From contig NZ_FOIC01000003.1 in assembly GCF_900111485.1 (NCBI RefSeq), forward strand, positions 124,001-188,000: a DNA stretch of 64,000 nt, written 5' to 3'. A program made the translations under genes and the position numbers. The DNA is from Natrinema hispanicum (lineage in GTDB: Archaea > Halobacteriota > Halobacteria > Halobacteriales > Natrialbaceae). Below the pieces are notes generated by a model, which worked only from the letters and a program-made list of their open reading frames with translations, was not told where the DNA came from and made no database searches. Positions 25,505 to 34,483 of this stretch are shown piece after piece; within the stretch, counting starts at the first letter, position 1; each line of letters opens with the position of its first letter.

Positions 25505-25828
25505 ATGTCATGGCCGCTGCTGTTCGGTGCAGGACTGTTCGAAGTCGCATGGGCAATCGGGCTCCACTACTCCGATGGTTTCTCGAAACCGGTGCCGACG
25601 GTCGGAACAGCGATTGCACTCGTCCTGAGCATGGTGTTGCTCGCGAACGCGGTTCAAACGCTACCGATCGGTACCGCGTACGCAGTCTGGACGGGGATTG
25701 GCGCGGTCGGGACGGCAACGCTCGGCATCGTGTTGCTCGACGAGCCAGCAACGGTCGCCCGACTCGCCTTCATCTGCTGTATCGTCGTCGGGGTCGTCGG
25801 TCTCAACGTCGTCTCGAGCGGGCACTGA
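25505..25828 (+). CDS. small multidrug resistance (SMR) transporter, SugE/Gdx-like
   Basis: A 107-residue protein with four transmembrane helices and the essential membrane Glu in helix 1 (FGAGLFEVAWAIGLHYSDGF). The WAIGLHYSDGF segment resembles the SugE/Gdx branch, which in bacteria exports guanidinium, more than the EmrE branch. SMR proteins work as dual-topology dimers driven by proton exchange. I looked for a guanidine-type riboswitch in the 113 bp before it and saw none. It converges with the Tfx gene, 16 bp apart. Confidence 0.88.
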   Translation: MSWPLLFGAGLFEVAWAIGLHYSDGFSKPVPTVGTAIALVLSMVLLANAVQTLPIGTAYAVWTGIGAVGTATLGIVLLDEPATVARLAFICCIVVGVVGLNVVSSGH

Positions 25829-25844
25829 CTGACAGGCGTCCGTC

Positions 25845-26393
25845 TCAGTCCTGGTGGCGGACCCGAACCATTCCCTCCGAGGTCACCCCAACGATCAGCG
25901 GCGTCGATATCTGTCGGCCCGTAACCGCGCTGCCGGCGGCGTCGCTGACGACCTTCATCAGGTCCGGCGCAGTGTAATCGACCTTGACGCCGGCCTCATC
26001 GCAGGCGTCGTAGACCAGTTCGGGCACGTCATAGAGGTCGGTTCCGGCGGGAACGCGAACCCGGACCGGCGCGCGAAGCGCCTCCGCAAACGCGACCGTC
26101 TCACGGGCTTTCGTGACGTTCTCGCGGGCGCTTGACTCGATCGATGAGACGTTCGCTCGAGAGGTCCCCAGCGCCTCGGCGATGTCGGCCTGCGAGACGT
26201 CGCGTTCGCGTAACGCGAGCACCTGTGCCTGCCGGTAGGTCAACACGCTGGTCTCAGGATCGAACCCGATCTCCTCGAGCAGGTCCGCAACCTCGTCGAT
26301 CACGGCGACCCGCCCCCGCAGACGTTGCAGGCTCGCGTGGCCATAGTAGACTCTAGCTGTCGGCGGGATCAAAGCTTCCACGGTCCCGGCCAT
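25845..26393 (-). CDS. Tfx-family DNA-binding regulator
   Basis: A 182-residue regulator. The Tfx helix-turn-helix is at about residues 50-100: LTYRQAQVLALRERDVSQAD, then IAEALGTSRANVSSIE. The C-terminal domain (VRVRVPAGTDLYDVPELVYD) matches the acidic regulatory part of the family. It has an N-terminal 45-residue extension compared with methanogen Tfx, which binds downstream of the fmdECB promoter under molybdate control. The target in haloarchaea is not known. The ATG at 26393 is the first in-frame start with halophilic composition. Confidence 0.88.
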   Translation of the reverse strand: MAGTVEALIPPTARVYYGHASLQRLRGRVAVIDEVADLLEEIGFDPETSVLTYRQAQVLALRERDVSQADIAEALGTSRANVSSIESSARENVTKARETVAFAEALRAPVRVRVPAGTDLYDVPELVYDACDEAGVKVDYTAPDLMKVVSDAAGSAVTGRQISTPLIVGVTSEGMVRVRHQD

Positions 26394-26545
26394 CGTCTCC
26401 ACGCCGGTACACGGCGGTCGACGGTGACGCTGCTGGGTGCAGGGGATCAGTGAACAGTACGCGAGGAGCAGCGAGTGAGCCGGCCCGCAAGATGTGGCAT
26501 TCCGAGCAGGCACGACGGACAGATACCTCGAGTTCCCGCCGACTC

Positions 26546-27538
26546 TCAGAACGCGAGTTCCCAGCGCTCTTCGTCGAGCTCGGCGAGCGTATCGGCGACG
26601 CCGTCAGCGAGGCGATACTCGGCTCCCTCTCTGACGACGGTCCCCTCGCGCGCTAAGTGCTCGAGGTGTGCGCCGGACTCACCGGGGCCATGGAGGATGT
26701 GAATGTCCTCGAGTTCCCCGAACAGGTCGGCACTGACGGTCCAGGCATCACAGGGGCCGCGTCGGTCCAGCGCGTCGAGAACCCGCCAGGAACGCTCCTC
26801 GTGGTGCTCGATGATGTACTGGGCACGACCAGCCGGGTCATCGATCGGCGTCCGATGCCCCGGCCACGCGCGGTCGTAGTCGGCGTCGACGATTCCCTGT
26901 AGCGCGCGGAGGTACTTCTCGAGCGGTCGGTCGACGCGGATGTCCGCACCGCCGACGTTGGGCGTATAGACTGGCAACAGTGCATCGCCGGAGAAGACCT
27001 GTCGCTCGCCGTCCATCTCCGTCTCGAACATACAGAGCCCAGCGGCGTGTCCGGAGGTGTGAACGACCTCGAGGTCGATGCCGGTGACTGAGAACGTCTC
27101 GCCGTCCTCGAACGTGGTGACCGTCGGCGTCTCGACGGTCGTCTCGCCGTCGGTCAACCGTTCACGAAGGGTTGTCTGTTTGTCTTCGGGCATTCCCCAC
27201 TCCTCGAAGGACTGCTGGTAGCGGTCGTCCATCGCGTTCCAGGCCGCTTCGTCGCCCTCGACAAGCGCCGCGTCGTCGGTGTGGACGTACACGTCAGCGC
27301 CGCTTTCGGCCTGAATCTCGCCGGCCAGCCCACAGTGGTCGTGGTGCCAGTGAGTCAGAAGGATCCGGTCGATATCCGCCAGCCCGAGGCCGTGCTGAAA
27401 AAGTGCCGTCTCGAGTTGCTCGCGAGTCGTCGCCATCCAGTCACCGGTATCGATCAGCGTCACCGCCGAGCCATCCGCGAACAGATATGCGTTGTTATCA
27501 CCTTCGAACGCGGCGTTCGACAGCGAAAGACGTTCCAT
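26546..27538 (-). CDS. metallo-beta-lactamase-fold hydrolase
   Basis: A 330-residue MBL-fold protein. The metal motif is ILLTHWHHDHCGLAGE, with later ligands in VVHTSGHAAGLCMF and VFSGDAL, and AWPGHRTPI near the end of the core. The C-terminal 80 residues (VLDALDRRGPCDAWTVSADL, HLEHLAREGTVV) look like the winged-helix-like tail of the LACTB2/glyoxalase II-like branch. The start is ATG 27538; a GTG two codons upstream is possible. The substrate is unknown; thioester or phosphodiester hydrolysis is usual for the group. Confidence 0.88.
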   Translation of the reverse strand: MERLSLSNAAFEGDNNAYLFADGSAVTLIDTGDWMATTREQLETALFQHGLGLADIDRILLTHWHHDHCGLAGEIQAESGADVYVHTDDAALVEGDEAAWNAMDDRYQQSFEEWGMPEDKQTTLRERLTDGETTVETPTVTTFEDGETFSVTGIDLEVVHTSGHAAGLCMFETEMDGERQVFSGDALLPVYTPNVGGADIRVDRPLEKYLRALQGIVDADYDRAWPGHRTPIDDPAGRAQYIIEHHEERSWRVLDALDRRGPCDAWTVSADLFGELEDIHILHGPGESGAHLEHLAREGTVVREGAEYRLADGVADTLAELDEERWELAF

Positions 27539-27805
27539 GAACACGTATCACACGCTAGTTGAGAAAACGTTACCTGAAGCGGCACAGGAGAGCCGAGCCC
27601 ATGTTTGCGACCAGTCGGATTCCCGCGCGCAAAGAATAGGTATTACGGCAACAAGCACGGTGGCCGAGACGAGAACGGCCGCCACCGTGCGGTCGGTAGG
27701 GTCAGCGATGACTACAATCGAGCCGTCGATGCCGTCTGCCGTATCAGCGGTTATCTCGTCCTGTCCGGACTCGCCACGGCCCGCGTCGACTGTCCACTCG
27801 AGACG
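27539..27805 (-). other. gap after the TRAM gene that stays open in the TRAM frame
   Basis: Directly after the TRAM stop (TAG at 27808-27806) the same minus-strand frame stays open for about 85 codons. It would encode an acidic stretch followed by a hydrophobic helix (TVAAVLVSATVLVAVIPIL). There is no ATG; a GTG before the helix is the only plausible start. It may be a small membrane protein, a decayed gene end or chance. Confidence 0.25.
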
Positions 27806-28270
27806 CTAGGAGCCCCAGAAGTTCTCGCGGCTACCGAGTCGCTCACGGTCGGGCGAGCGACCGTCATCGGATTCGTCGTCGACATCGTCTGCCGTTGCAG
27901 GCTCGTCGTCTTCGTCGTCCTCGTCTTCGGCGGGTTCCATCGGCAGGAGCTCGAGTTCCTCTGCTCGGGCGTGATTGCTGTGGACCCGCGTAATTTCGAC
28001 GCGAGCGCGCGCTTCCGGCAGGACGCCGTCGACCATCACGATAAATCCGTCCTCGGTTCGGCCGACGCCGGCACCGCTTTCGTGCATGTCGACGACGTCG
28101 ATGACGACCTCCTCGCCTGCCTTGACCGGCTGGGTTTTGAGATCCTCGATCGGCTGGTTGTAGTGGTTACACCACTCCTTGCCACCCCGGTCGCCGTAGT
28201 GTTGGCATCCCATACCCGAGATCCGTTCGGAGAACTCCGGGCAGTCGTCGGCGAGTGGACAGTCTGCCAT
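27806..28270 (-). CDS. TRAM-domain protein with N-terminal cysteine cluster
   Basis: A 154-residue protein. The N-terminus has four cysteines (MADCPLADDCPEF, GMGCQHYGD, EWCNHYNQP), enough for a zinc or Fe-S site. Residues about 50-110 are the TRAM beta-barrel (VKAGEEVVIDVVDMHESGAG then VGRTEDGFIVMVDGVLP), an RNA-binding domain also found in TrmA/MiaB. A long Asp/Glu tail and a conserved-looking NFWGS end follow. Small TRAM proteins in archaea are proposed RNA chaperones of the cold-shock type. The ATG at 28270 starts exactly before the cysteine cluster. Confidence 0.87.
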   Translation of the reverse strand: MADCPLADDCPEFSERISGMGCQHYGDRGGKEWCNHYNQPIEDLKTQPVKAGEEVVIDVVDMHESGAGVGRTEDGFIVMVDGVLPEARARVEITRVHSNHARAEELELLPMEPAEDEDDEDDEPATADDVDDESDDGRSPDRERLGSRENFWGS

Positions 28271-28476
28271 GCACAGTACTACTGGCGGCGGTGTTAAACC
28301 GTTTCCGTCTTCGAGACGGGGACGGAAGACGAACAAAACGCTGGTAGCAAACAATAGAGATAGTGAAAGCAGATCTAACTCAGATCGAATAATTATTAAA
28401 ATATGGTAGCTGAACGGGGGGTGAATAGCTTCCGATTTCGAAAAGGTTTACGGGGTGGGCGTTGCACTATCCCATG

Positions 28477-29268
28477 ATGAAAATTCTCGTTACGGTCAAA
28501 GAGGTGGCGACCGTCGAAGACGAGTTCGAAATCGAGGGAACCGAAATCGCGGACAAGTACCTCGGTGCCGACCTGAACGAGTGGGACGACTACGCGATCG
28601 AAGAGGCCGTCCAGCTCCAAGAAGACGGACTCGCCGATGAAGTCGTCGCGGTCACAATCGGGCCGGAAGACTGTGAACAGACCATTCGGCAGGCACTCGC
28701 GAAGGGTGCCGACCGTGCTGTCCGCGTCTGGGACGACGCCTTAGCGGACGTCGACCTGCTCGACGTCAACGCCAAGACCGAAATCCTCAGCGCCGTCATC
28801 GAGGCCGAAGAGCCTGACCTCGTGCTCTCGGGCGTTCAGGCTGGCGACGACAGCTTTGGCGCGACCGGCGTTTCGGTCGCCGAAGAAATCGGCTTCCAGT
28901 GGGGTGCCGTCGTCAATCACTTAGAACACGATCTCGAGGACGGCGTCGCGTCGGTTCGACGCGAACTCGAGGGCGGTGTCGAGGAGCTGACCGATATCGA
29001 ACTGCCAGCGGTCCTGACGATCCAGACCGGGATCAACGAGCCCCGGTATGCGAGCCTGCGGGGCATTCGGCAGGCCCAACGCAAGGAACTCGACGTCCAG
29101 ACGCTCGATGATATCGGCGTCGACGAGAGCGCGATCGAAACCGAACTCGAGCTGACGGACATGTACGAGCCAGAGAGCGAAAGCGACGCGACCGTCTGGG
29201 AGGGAAGCGCCGACGAGACGGCTGCAGAGCTCGGTGACCTGCTTCGCGACAAGGGGGTGGCACAATGA
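28477..29268 (+). CDS. etfB: electron transfer flavoprotein, beta subunit
   Basis: A 263-residue EtfB/FixA. It begins MKILVTVKEVATVEDEFEIE, with the AMP/FAD-binding alpha/beta fold (DDYAIEEAVQLQEDG, LVLSGVQAGDDSFGATG) and the family region LPAVLTIQTGINEPRYASLRGI. It shuttles electrons from acyl-CoA or similar dehydrogenases to the quinone pool. A start one codon earlier (28474) is equally possible. It overlaps etfA by 4 nt (ATGA), so the two are coupled. TTTACGG about 27 bp upstream is a candidate TATA element. Confidence 0.95.
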   Translation: MKILVTVKEVATVEDEFEIEGTEIADKYLGADLNEWDDYAIEEAVQLQEDGLADEVVAVTIGPEDCEQTIRQALAKGADRAVRVWDDALADVDLLDVNAKTEILSAVIEAEEPDLVLSGVQAGDDSFGATGVSVAEEIGFQWGAVVNHLEHDLEDGVASVRRELEGGVEELTDIELPAVLTIQTGINEPRYASLRGIRQAQRKELDVQTLDDIGVDESAIETELELTDMYEPESESDATVWEGSADETAAELGDLLRDKGVAQ

Positions 29269-30218
29269 GCGACGTCCTCGCAGTCGCGGACCACCGACGC
29301 GGTGACCTCCGCGATGTCAGCTACGAGATCATCACCGCCGGCCGCGAACTCGCCGACGAAACCGGCGGCGACCTCCACCTTGCGGTCATCAGCGGCACCG
29401 TCGACGACTTCGCGGACAAACTCAACCGCGACGGCGTCGACGCGATCCACACCGTCGACCACGGCGAAGAATTCAACCACGACGTTTACGCACAAGCGGT
29501 CACGCAGCTCTACGACGAACTCGCCCCACAGTACGTCCTCACTCCCAACAGCGTCAACGGACTCGATTACGCGCCCGCCGTCGCGAACGATCTCGATCTG
29601 CCGGTCGTCACCGACACCGTCGAGCTCGAGGCCGACGGCGAGACGCTCGTCGCCACCCGCGAGATGTACGGCGGCAAAGTCGAGACGACCACCGAACTCG
29701 AGGGCGACGCCGTCGTCACGATCCGCGGTGCCGAATGGCCCGCCGCCGAGGGCACCGGCGACGCCGCGATCGAAGCCTTCGATGCCGACATCGACGAGGA
29801 CACGGTCGGCTCGACCGTCACCGGCTTCGAGGAAGTCGGCGGCGGCGACGTCGACATCAGCGAAGCCGAGCTGCTGGTCTCGGTCGGCCGTGGGATCGAA
29901 GAAGAGGAGAACCTCGAGATGATCCGCGAACTGGCTGACGCACTCGATGCGACGTTGTCGTCCTCGCGCCCGATCGTCGACAACGGCTGGCTGCCCAAAA
30001 ACCGGCAGGTCGGCCAGTCCGGGAAGGTCGTCACGCCCGACGTCTACATCGCGATCGGTATCTCGGGTGCCGTCCAGCACGTCGCTGGCATGAAAGGCTC
30101 CGATACGATCGTCGCGATCAACACCGACCCCAACGCGCCGATCATGGACATTGCCGACTACGCGATCGTCGACGACCTCTTCGATGTCGTCCCCGAACTC
30201 ATCGACGAATTCCAGTAG
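29265..30218 (+). CDS. etfA: electron transfer flavoprotein, alpha subunit
   Basis: A 317-residue EtfA/FixB. The C-terminal FAD domain is visible in [38 protein letters not shown] then [20 protein letters not shown] and [20 protein letters not shown]. It heterodimerises with EtfB. The ATG at 29265 overlaps the etfB stop. No ETF:quinone oxidoreductase or acyl-CoA dehydrogenase lies in the window. Confidence 0.95.
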   Translation: MSDVLAVADHRRGDLRDVSYEIITAGRELADETGGDLHLAVISGTVDDFADKLNRDGVDAIHTVDHGEEFNHDVYAQAVTQLYDELAPQYVLTPNSVNGLDYAPAVANDLDLPVVTDTVELEADGETLVATREMYGGKVETTTELEGDAVVTIRGAEWPAAEGTGDAAIEAFDADIDEDTVGSTVTGFEEVGGGDVDISEAELLVSVGRGIEEEENLEMIRELADALDATLSSSRPIVDNGWLPKNRQVGQSGKVVTPDVYIAIGISGAVQHVAGMKGSDTIVAINTDPNAPIMDIADYAIVDDLFDVVPELIDEFQ

Positions 30219-30304
30219 CCAAACCGCGAACGAGCAGCGCGAGTGAGCAGTCGTCCTCGGAAACGGCGTGAACGAGGGCGCGACAGCGCTTCACTCTTCC
30301 AGTG

Positions 30305-30323
30305 TTTTTGTCCGGTATTTTTT
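30305..30323 (+). terminator. T-rich terminator after etfBA
   Basis: Two T tracts (T5 at 30305-30309 and T6 at 30318-30323) about 90-105 bp after the etfA stop fit an oligo-T archaeal terminator. Confidence 0.5.
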
Positions 30324-30399
30324 GTATGGATCACTGATTGTGCAAAAGTTTCGTTTCGGATCCGTCAGCTACTTTTCTACCCACTCCTAAGCGCGGTTG

Positions 30400-31242
30400 A
30401 TGGAACTGCTGGAGCGCCGACGGGCACTGATCGAAAAGCGCCTCGTCGAGGTGGTCGAAGGGGTCGAGCCCGAGACGCTCTCCAACGAAGTTCGCCACAT
30501 CGCGCTTTCCGGGGGGAAGCGCGTCCGGCCAATGGTGACGCTGTTGGCCTGCGAAACGGTGGGTGGACGGGCAGAGGACGCCGTCGAGTTCGGCGTCGGC
30601 ATCGAACTCGTCCATACGGCGTCGCTTGTCATCGACGACATCATCGATCGCTCCGAACTGCGACGCGGGACGACCAGTACCTGGGCTGAGTTCGGTCACG
30701 GCCCGGCGATTATCACCAGCGACGGCTTACTGGGCGAGGCGTTCGCGCTCTTTTCACCCGATCCGGACGCGACGCGCGTCGTCGCCGAGGCGATGGTCGA
30801 ACTTGGCGTCGGCGAGGCGACCGAACTGGCAGCCCAGCCAGCCAACGAAGACGAGTATATGACGCTCGCACGCCGAAAGACCGGCGCGCTGTTCCGGGCT
30901 GCCGCCGAACTGGGCGCGATCGCTGCCGACTCCGACCCCGTCACCGTCGATGCGCTAGGCGAATACGCAGAACGGGTCGGCGTTGCCTTCCAGATCAGAG
31001 ACGACGTGTTAGACGCCGTCGCCGATCCCGAAGCGCTCGGCAAACCGACCGGCCACGACGCTGCCCTCGAGCGGCCGTCGGTCGTTCAGGTGACTGATCT
31101 CACGCCGGACGAGGCCAACGCCGCCGCCCGGCGGGAAGCCGACCGCGCGATCGACGCCTTGGATCGTGTCGAGGTCGCTGATTCCGACGCCCGACAGTAT
31201 CTCCTCGAGCTCGCGGAATTCGTCGTTCAGCGTGAACGGTAA
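30400..31242 (+). CDS. idsA: polyprenyl (geranylgeranyl/farnesyl) diphosphate synthase
   Basis: A 280-residue all-alpha prenyltransferase. The first Asp-rich motif is LVIDDIIDRSELRRG and the second is FQIRDDVLDAV, with the GGKRVRPM IPP-binding segment. It is shorter than typical IdsA (about 350), with a reduced C-terminus. Chain length is hard to set: the residues before the first DDxxD are HTASLVI, without the bulky aromatic seen in strict FPP synthases, so GGPP or longer products are likely. It would feed archaeol lipid or quinone side-chain synthesis. ATG 30400 is preferred to a TTG one codon before it. Confidence 0.88.
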   Translation: MELLERRRALIEKRLVEVVEGVEPETLSNEVRHIALSGGKRVRPMVTLLACETVGGRAEDAVEFGVGIELVHTASLVIDDIIDRSELRRGTTSTWAEFGHGPAIITSDGLLGEAFALFSPDPDATRVVAEAMVELGVGEATELAAQPANEDEYMTLARRKTGALFRAAAELGAIAADSDPVTVDALGEYAERVGVAFQIRDDVLDAVADPEALGKPTGHDAALERPSVVQVTDLTPDEANAAARREADRAIDALDRVEVADSDARQYLLELAEFVVQRER

Positions 31243-31251
31243 CACAACTCG

Positions 31252-32367
31252 TTAGATCCGCTCAGCCTGTTGCGTTCCCTCCTCGCGCTCCGTGTCGGAT
31301 AGTCGTGATTCCGCGACAGCAAACGTAAGTGTGCTTATAATTCCTAGTACCGTCCCTGCAGTCAGCGCCACCGCGAGATACGTCATCTCGACAGTGCCGA
31401 GGAAGAACGCGCTCACCGCATGAAGGACGACCGCGATCGAGAGCACGTAGAAAGGCGCGTTGAGATAACGCCACTCGAGCGAGCCAGCGATGTACTCGTC
31501 GGTGATCTGACCGAGACTGGTCGTCAGTCCCGCCGCGGCAAACCAGTGGATCGAGCCATAGACGAGTGCGGCGAGTATGACGGGAGCCTCGAGGTCGCCA
31601 CCGGACGACGCCCGGATGGCCGCGAGACTGTCGCGTCCGCTGACGCCACCGAGGACGAACAGAGCGGCGGCGACGACGTACGCAAACAGGGTCGTCCGGC
31701 CGGCGTATAGCGATCGGCGAGCGCGTTCGACAGCCGTATCGAGCCGGTCACCGAGGCCAAGTCCACGCGAGATGAGATAGAGTCCAAGCAGTGTCGACGT
31801 CGTTCCCAACACCATTCCTGGGAGGTTCAGGACGGCTCCGACCAGCGCAAGCGGGTAGATCAACAGGAGAATGCCAAGCGGGATCAGGACCGTTCCGCGC
31901 GTCTCGGGGTCGTCGAGCACTTGCTTGATCGTGTAGTACATCGACTCTAAGTTCTGGGCCTGCCGGACGACGACCCGCCGGACGCCGTCGATGGGGACTC
32001 GCGAACGGATGATCGGAATGACGGATTCATCTTGTGCACCGTCGGTGATCACGAGCGCAGTGACGTCCTCGCCGGTCGAGAGACTCGCGAGGACGGTATC
32101 GACTTCGTTACCGACCTCGCGGTTGGCGCTAACATCGCCCTGATCGTTGCCGGTGACGACGGCGACCTCGACGCTCTCGTCGCGCTCGGCAAGGTCGTCG
32201 TAGATATGCAATCCCTGGAAGATGACGTTGACGTCCGAGTCCTCCGGATCCGCGGTCGCGAGGGCGACGGCCGCCTCCTCGACTGGGTCGCGACCGATGA
32301 CCGGCGTCGAAAAGCCGGTCTTGCGGCCGAGATCGTCGTCGAGGTCGACACAGAGGACCAGCAGCAT
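31252..32367 (-). CDS. DUF373-family polytopic membrane protein
   Basis: A 371-residue protein. The N-terminal 140 residues are a soluble alpha/beta domain (MLLVLCVDLDDDLGRKTGFS, EVAVVTGNDQGDVSANREV, ALVITDGAQDESVIPIIRSR). Six or so transmembrane helices follow (TVLIPLGILLLIYPLALVGA onward), ending in a charged tail. The VDLDDD and TGN/TDG strands resemble nucleotide- or metal-binding loops. DUF373 proteins are widespread in archaea and uncharacterised. It is divergent from the radical SAM gene, 183 bp apart, and converges on the prenyl synthase. Confidence 0.85.
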   Translation of the reverse strand: MLLVLCVDLDDDLGRKTGFSTPVIGRDPVEEAAVALATADPEDSDVNVIFQGLHIYDDLAERDESVEVAVVTGNDQGDVSANREVGNEVDTVLASLSTGEDVTALVITDGAQDESVIPIIRSRVPIDGVRRVVVRQAQNLESMYYTIKQVLDDPETRGTVLIPLGILLLIYPLALVGAVLNLPGMVLGTTSTLLGLYLISRGLGLGDRLDTAVERARRSLYAGRTTLFAYVVAAALFVLGGVSGRDSLAAIRASSGGDLEAPVILAALVYGSIHWFAAAGLTTSLGQITDEYIAGSLEWRYLNAPFYVLSIAVVLHAVSAFFLGTVEMTYLAVALTAGTVLGIISTLTFAVAESRLSDTEREEGTQQAERI

Positions 32368-32550
32368 CGGCTCATAGTTGCACACCGCGCTATTTCCGTC
32401 TTCTGGGACGGACCATCCCAGTCCGTGTCCGATGGGCGTCGGATCGCATCGAGACACACCAACGGGTCGACCCACGACACGGATCAACGGGGCACAGCGA
32501 CGACGTGGATTCGTACCCCTTTTGAGGCTCGGACGGGTACGTTTGTCCGA

Positions 32551-33546
32551 ATGATCTCGAAGGGCTGTGAGCAGTGCGCGAAAGGGGGGAAGATGGTGCT
32601 GTTCGTCTACGGCTACTGCGACCAGCGCGACTGCTTTTACTGCCCGCTTGGCGAGAATCGCAAAAACGTCACCGACGTCTACGCCAACGAACGACGTGTC
32701 GAAAGCGACGAAGACGTCCTCACCGAAGCCCACCGAATGGACGCACTCGGCACATCGATCACTGGCGGCGAGCCCCAGGAGGCGCTGGGGCGGACCTGTC
32801 ACTACCTCGAGCTCCTGAAAGACGAGTTCGGCGAGGACCACCACACCCACCTCTACACCGGGATCACCGGGGGTCGCGAGAACATGCGTCGCCTTTCCGA
32901 AGCGGGCTTAGACGAGATTCGCTTCCATCCGCCCTACGAACAGTGGGGTGAGCTCCACGGCACCGAATGGGAGGAGATCCTCTATATCGCTCGCGAAGAA
33001 GGGCTCACGCCCGCCTTCGAGATTCCCGGCATCCGCGCCGAAGCGGAGTTCCTCGAGTTCCTCGATGAGGGCGCAGCCGAGTTCTGTAACATCAACGAGT
33101 TCGAGATGAGCGACGGGAACTACCGTCGGATGCAGGAACAAGGATACGAGCTCAAAGAGGACCACATGAGCGCTGTCGACGGCGACCGCGAGGACATTCT
33201 CGAGGTCATGGGCGATCACGAGCGAGTCTACTTCTGTACCTCCGTGTTCAAGGACGCAGCCCAGCACCGCCGCCGCCTGAAACGCATCGCCCGCAACGTC
33301 CGCCGCGAGTTCGACGACATCACCGACGACGGCACGCTCGTCTACGGGAAAACGTATGCCGATCCTGAACGCTTCGAGGCGCTTGGCGTCCCCGAAGAGT
33401 TCTACACAGTCAAGACGAACCACGTCGAGGTCGCCTGGTGGCTCTTAGAGGAGATGATCGAAGAAGGCGATCTCGAGGACGGTGAGATCGTCGAGCAGTA
33501 TCCGACCTACGACGGACAAGTCGTTGAGCGGACGCCGTTAGCCTAG
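32551..33546 (+). CDS. radical SAM protein with CX4CX2C motif (COG2108-like)
   Basis: A 331-residue protein. The [4Fe-4S] motif is GYCDQRDCFYCPLG, Cys23-x4-Cys28-x2-Cys31, instead of the usual Cx3Cx2C; it is preceded by a second pair CEQC (Cys6, Cys9). The SAM-binding SITGGEPQEA strand follows, and GLDEIRFHPPYE lies later in the barrel. It fits an archaeal group annotated only as related to pyruvate formate-lyase activase. The substrate is unknown. It is divergent from the DUF373 gene and followed by two T-rich terminator-like tracts. Confidence 0.85.
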   Translation: MISKGCEQCAKGGKMVLFVYGYCDQRDCFYCPLGENRKNVTDVYANERRVESDEDVLTEAHRMDALGTSITGGEPQEALGRTCHYLELLKDEFGEDHHTHLYTGITGGRENMRRLSEAGLDEIRFHPPYEQWGELHGTEWEEILYIAREEGLTPAFEIPGIRAEAEFLEFLDEGAAEFCNINEFEMSDGNYRRMQEQGYELKEDHMSAVDGDREDILEVMGDHERVYFCTSVFKDAAQHRRRLKRIARNVRREFDDITDDGTLVYGKTYADPERFEALGVPEEFYTVKTNHVEVAWWLLEEMIEEGDLEDGEIVEQYPTYDGQVVERTPLA

Positions 33547-33559
33547 GGGCCGCAAGCGG

Positions 33560-33594
33560 TTTTTGGGAAGGCAGCGCAGTCAAAGCGACTTTTT
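33560..33594 (+). terminator. tandem T-tract terminator after the radical SAM gene
   Basis: CCGCAAGCGG followed by TTTTT (33560-33564) and a second TTTTT (33590-33594) lie just after the stop at 33546. Confidence 0.5.
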
Positions 33595-33736
33595 GCACAG
33601 TATAATGTTCGTCCCGCAACGTACAACGTCCCGAAAATAGCCGTTTCAGCCCGTTTCTGGTCTATTCGCAGTCGATCGAGTGGCGACCACTTATCGAGGG
33701 TGTAGTAATGGCGCTGTCCCGGAAGACGTGACTACG

Positions 33737-34447
33737 ATGCAATTCCGAAACGCCGCAGTTGTCGCCGTTGCACTGCTTGTGGCCCTCTCCGGGTGTAGTG
33801 CCCTCGGAGGTACCCCAGCCGGTGAACCGGCAAACGAGACCGACACGAAGTCAGTGACCGACCCAGTCACAAACGGAACCGCCGATGCGAACACCACTTC
33901 GACTGTCGAACCGAACGGAACCGAGGACGATACGAGCACGGATCGTAGCGATGACACCGCCGATGCAGCATGGTATCCGCCCGAAGAGCCGAATCGGCCG
34001 CTGGAAGACAAACGCGAGGACCGAATCGAGTCCGTCACGTTCGTCGACAAAGTGCCCGCCGAAAGCGGTGACGGATACTCGAACTTCAACCTCGAGGTCG
34101 TCGCCAACACCAGCATGGAAGACGTTGATCCGGCTGAACACGGCGACCTAGAGGGCGAGCCGTACTTCTTCGTCAAGATCAACGAAGGCGAGGACAACCG
34201 GAAGATTATCGAACGAACGGACGAGGTCAGGATGGACGAAAACGGGACGTTCCACATCGACGTTCGACCGGCAGGGATCGAAGAATTCGGCGCTGGCTCG
34301 CTGACCGTCGAGGTCTTCCTGATGGACGAAGACAAAGATTGGGATGATATCTACGACGCGGTCGGTACCGAGATTCAATACACCCCGGACACGGACGCTA
34401 ACGGCTCGAGTTCGACCGCCTCCGACTCGGAATCGGCCGAGAACTAA
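33737..34447 (+). CDS. secreted lipoprotein, disordered linker plus beta domain
   Basis: A 236-residue protein. The signal ends in a lipobox (ALLVALSGCSALGG), so Cys would be lipid-modified and the protein held outside the cell. A Thr/Asn/Asp-rich linker of about 60 residues with several N-x-T/S sites follows, then a beta-rich domain (SNFNLEVVANTSMEDVDPAE, FHIDVRPAGIEEF, LTVEVFLMDEDKDWDD). The domain looks like a small immunoglobulin-like fold. I do not recognise it. It converges with the membrane regulator downstream. Confidence 0.75.
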   Translation: MQFRNAAVVAVALLVALSGCSALGGTPAGEPANETDTKSVTDPVTNGTADANTTSTVEPNGTEDDTSTDRSDDTADAAWYPPEEPNRPLEDKREDRIESVTFVDKVPAESGDGYSNFNLEVVANTSMEDVDPAEHGDLEGEPYFFVKINEGEDNRKIIERTDEVRMDENGTFHIDVRPAGIEEFGAGSLTVEVFLMDEDKDWDDIYDAVGTEIQYTPDTDANGSSSTASDSESAEN

Positions 34448-34483
34448 GCACTGGCCCACCTCATCACGGTCGTACCGAGCCGA

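Noticed and set aside
28917-30080. 387-codon minus-strand frame across etfB/etfA
   Set aside because: It crosses two well-recognised, coupled genes on the other strand and has shadow composition.
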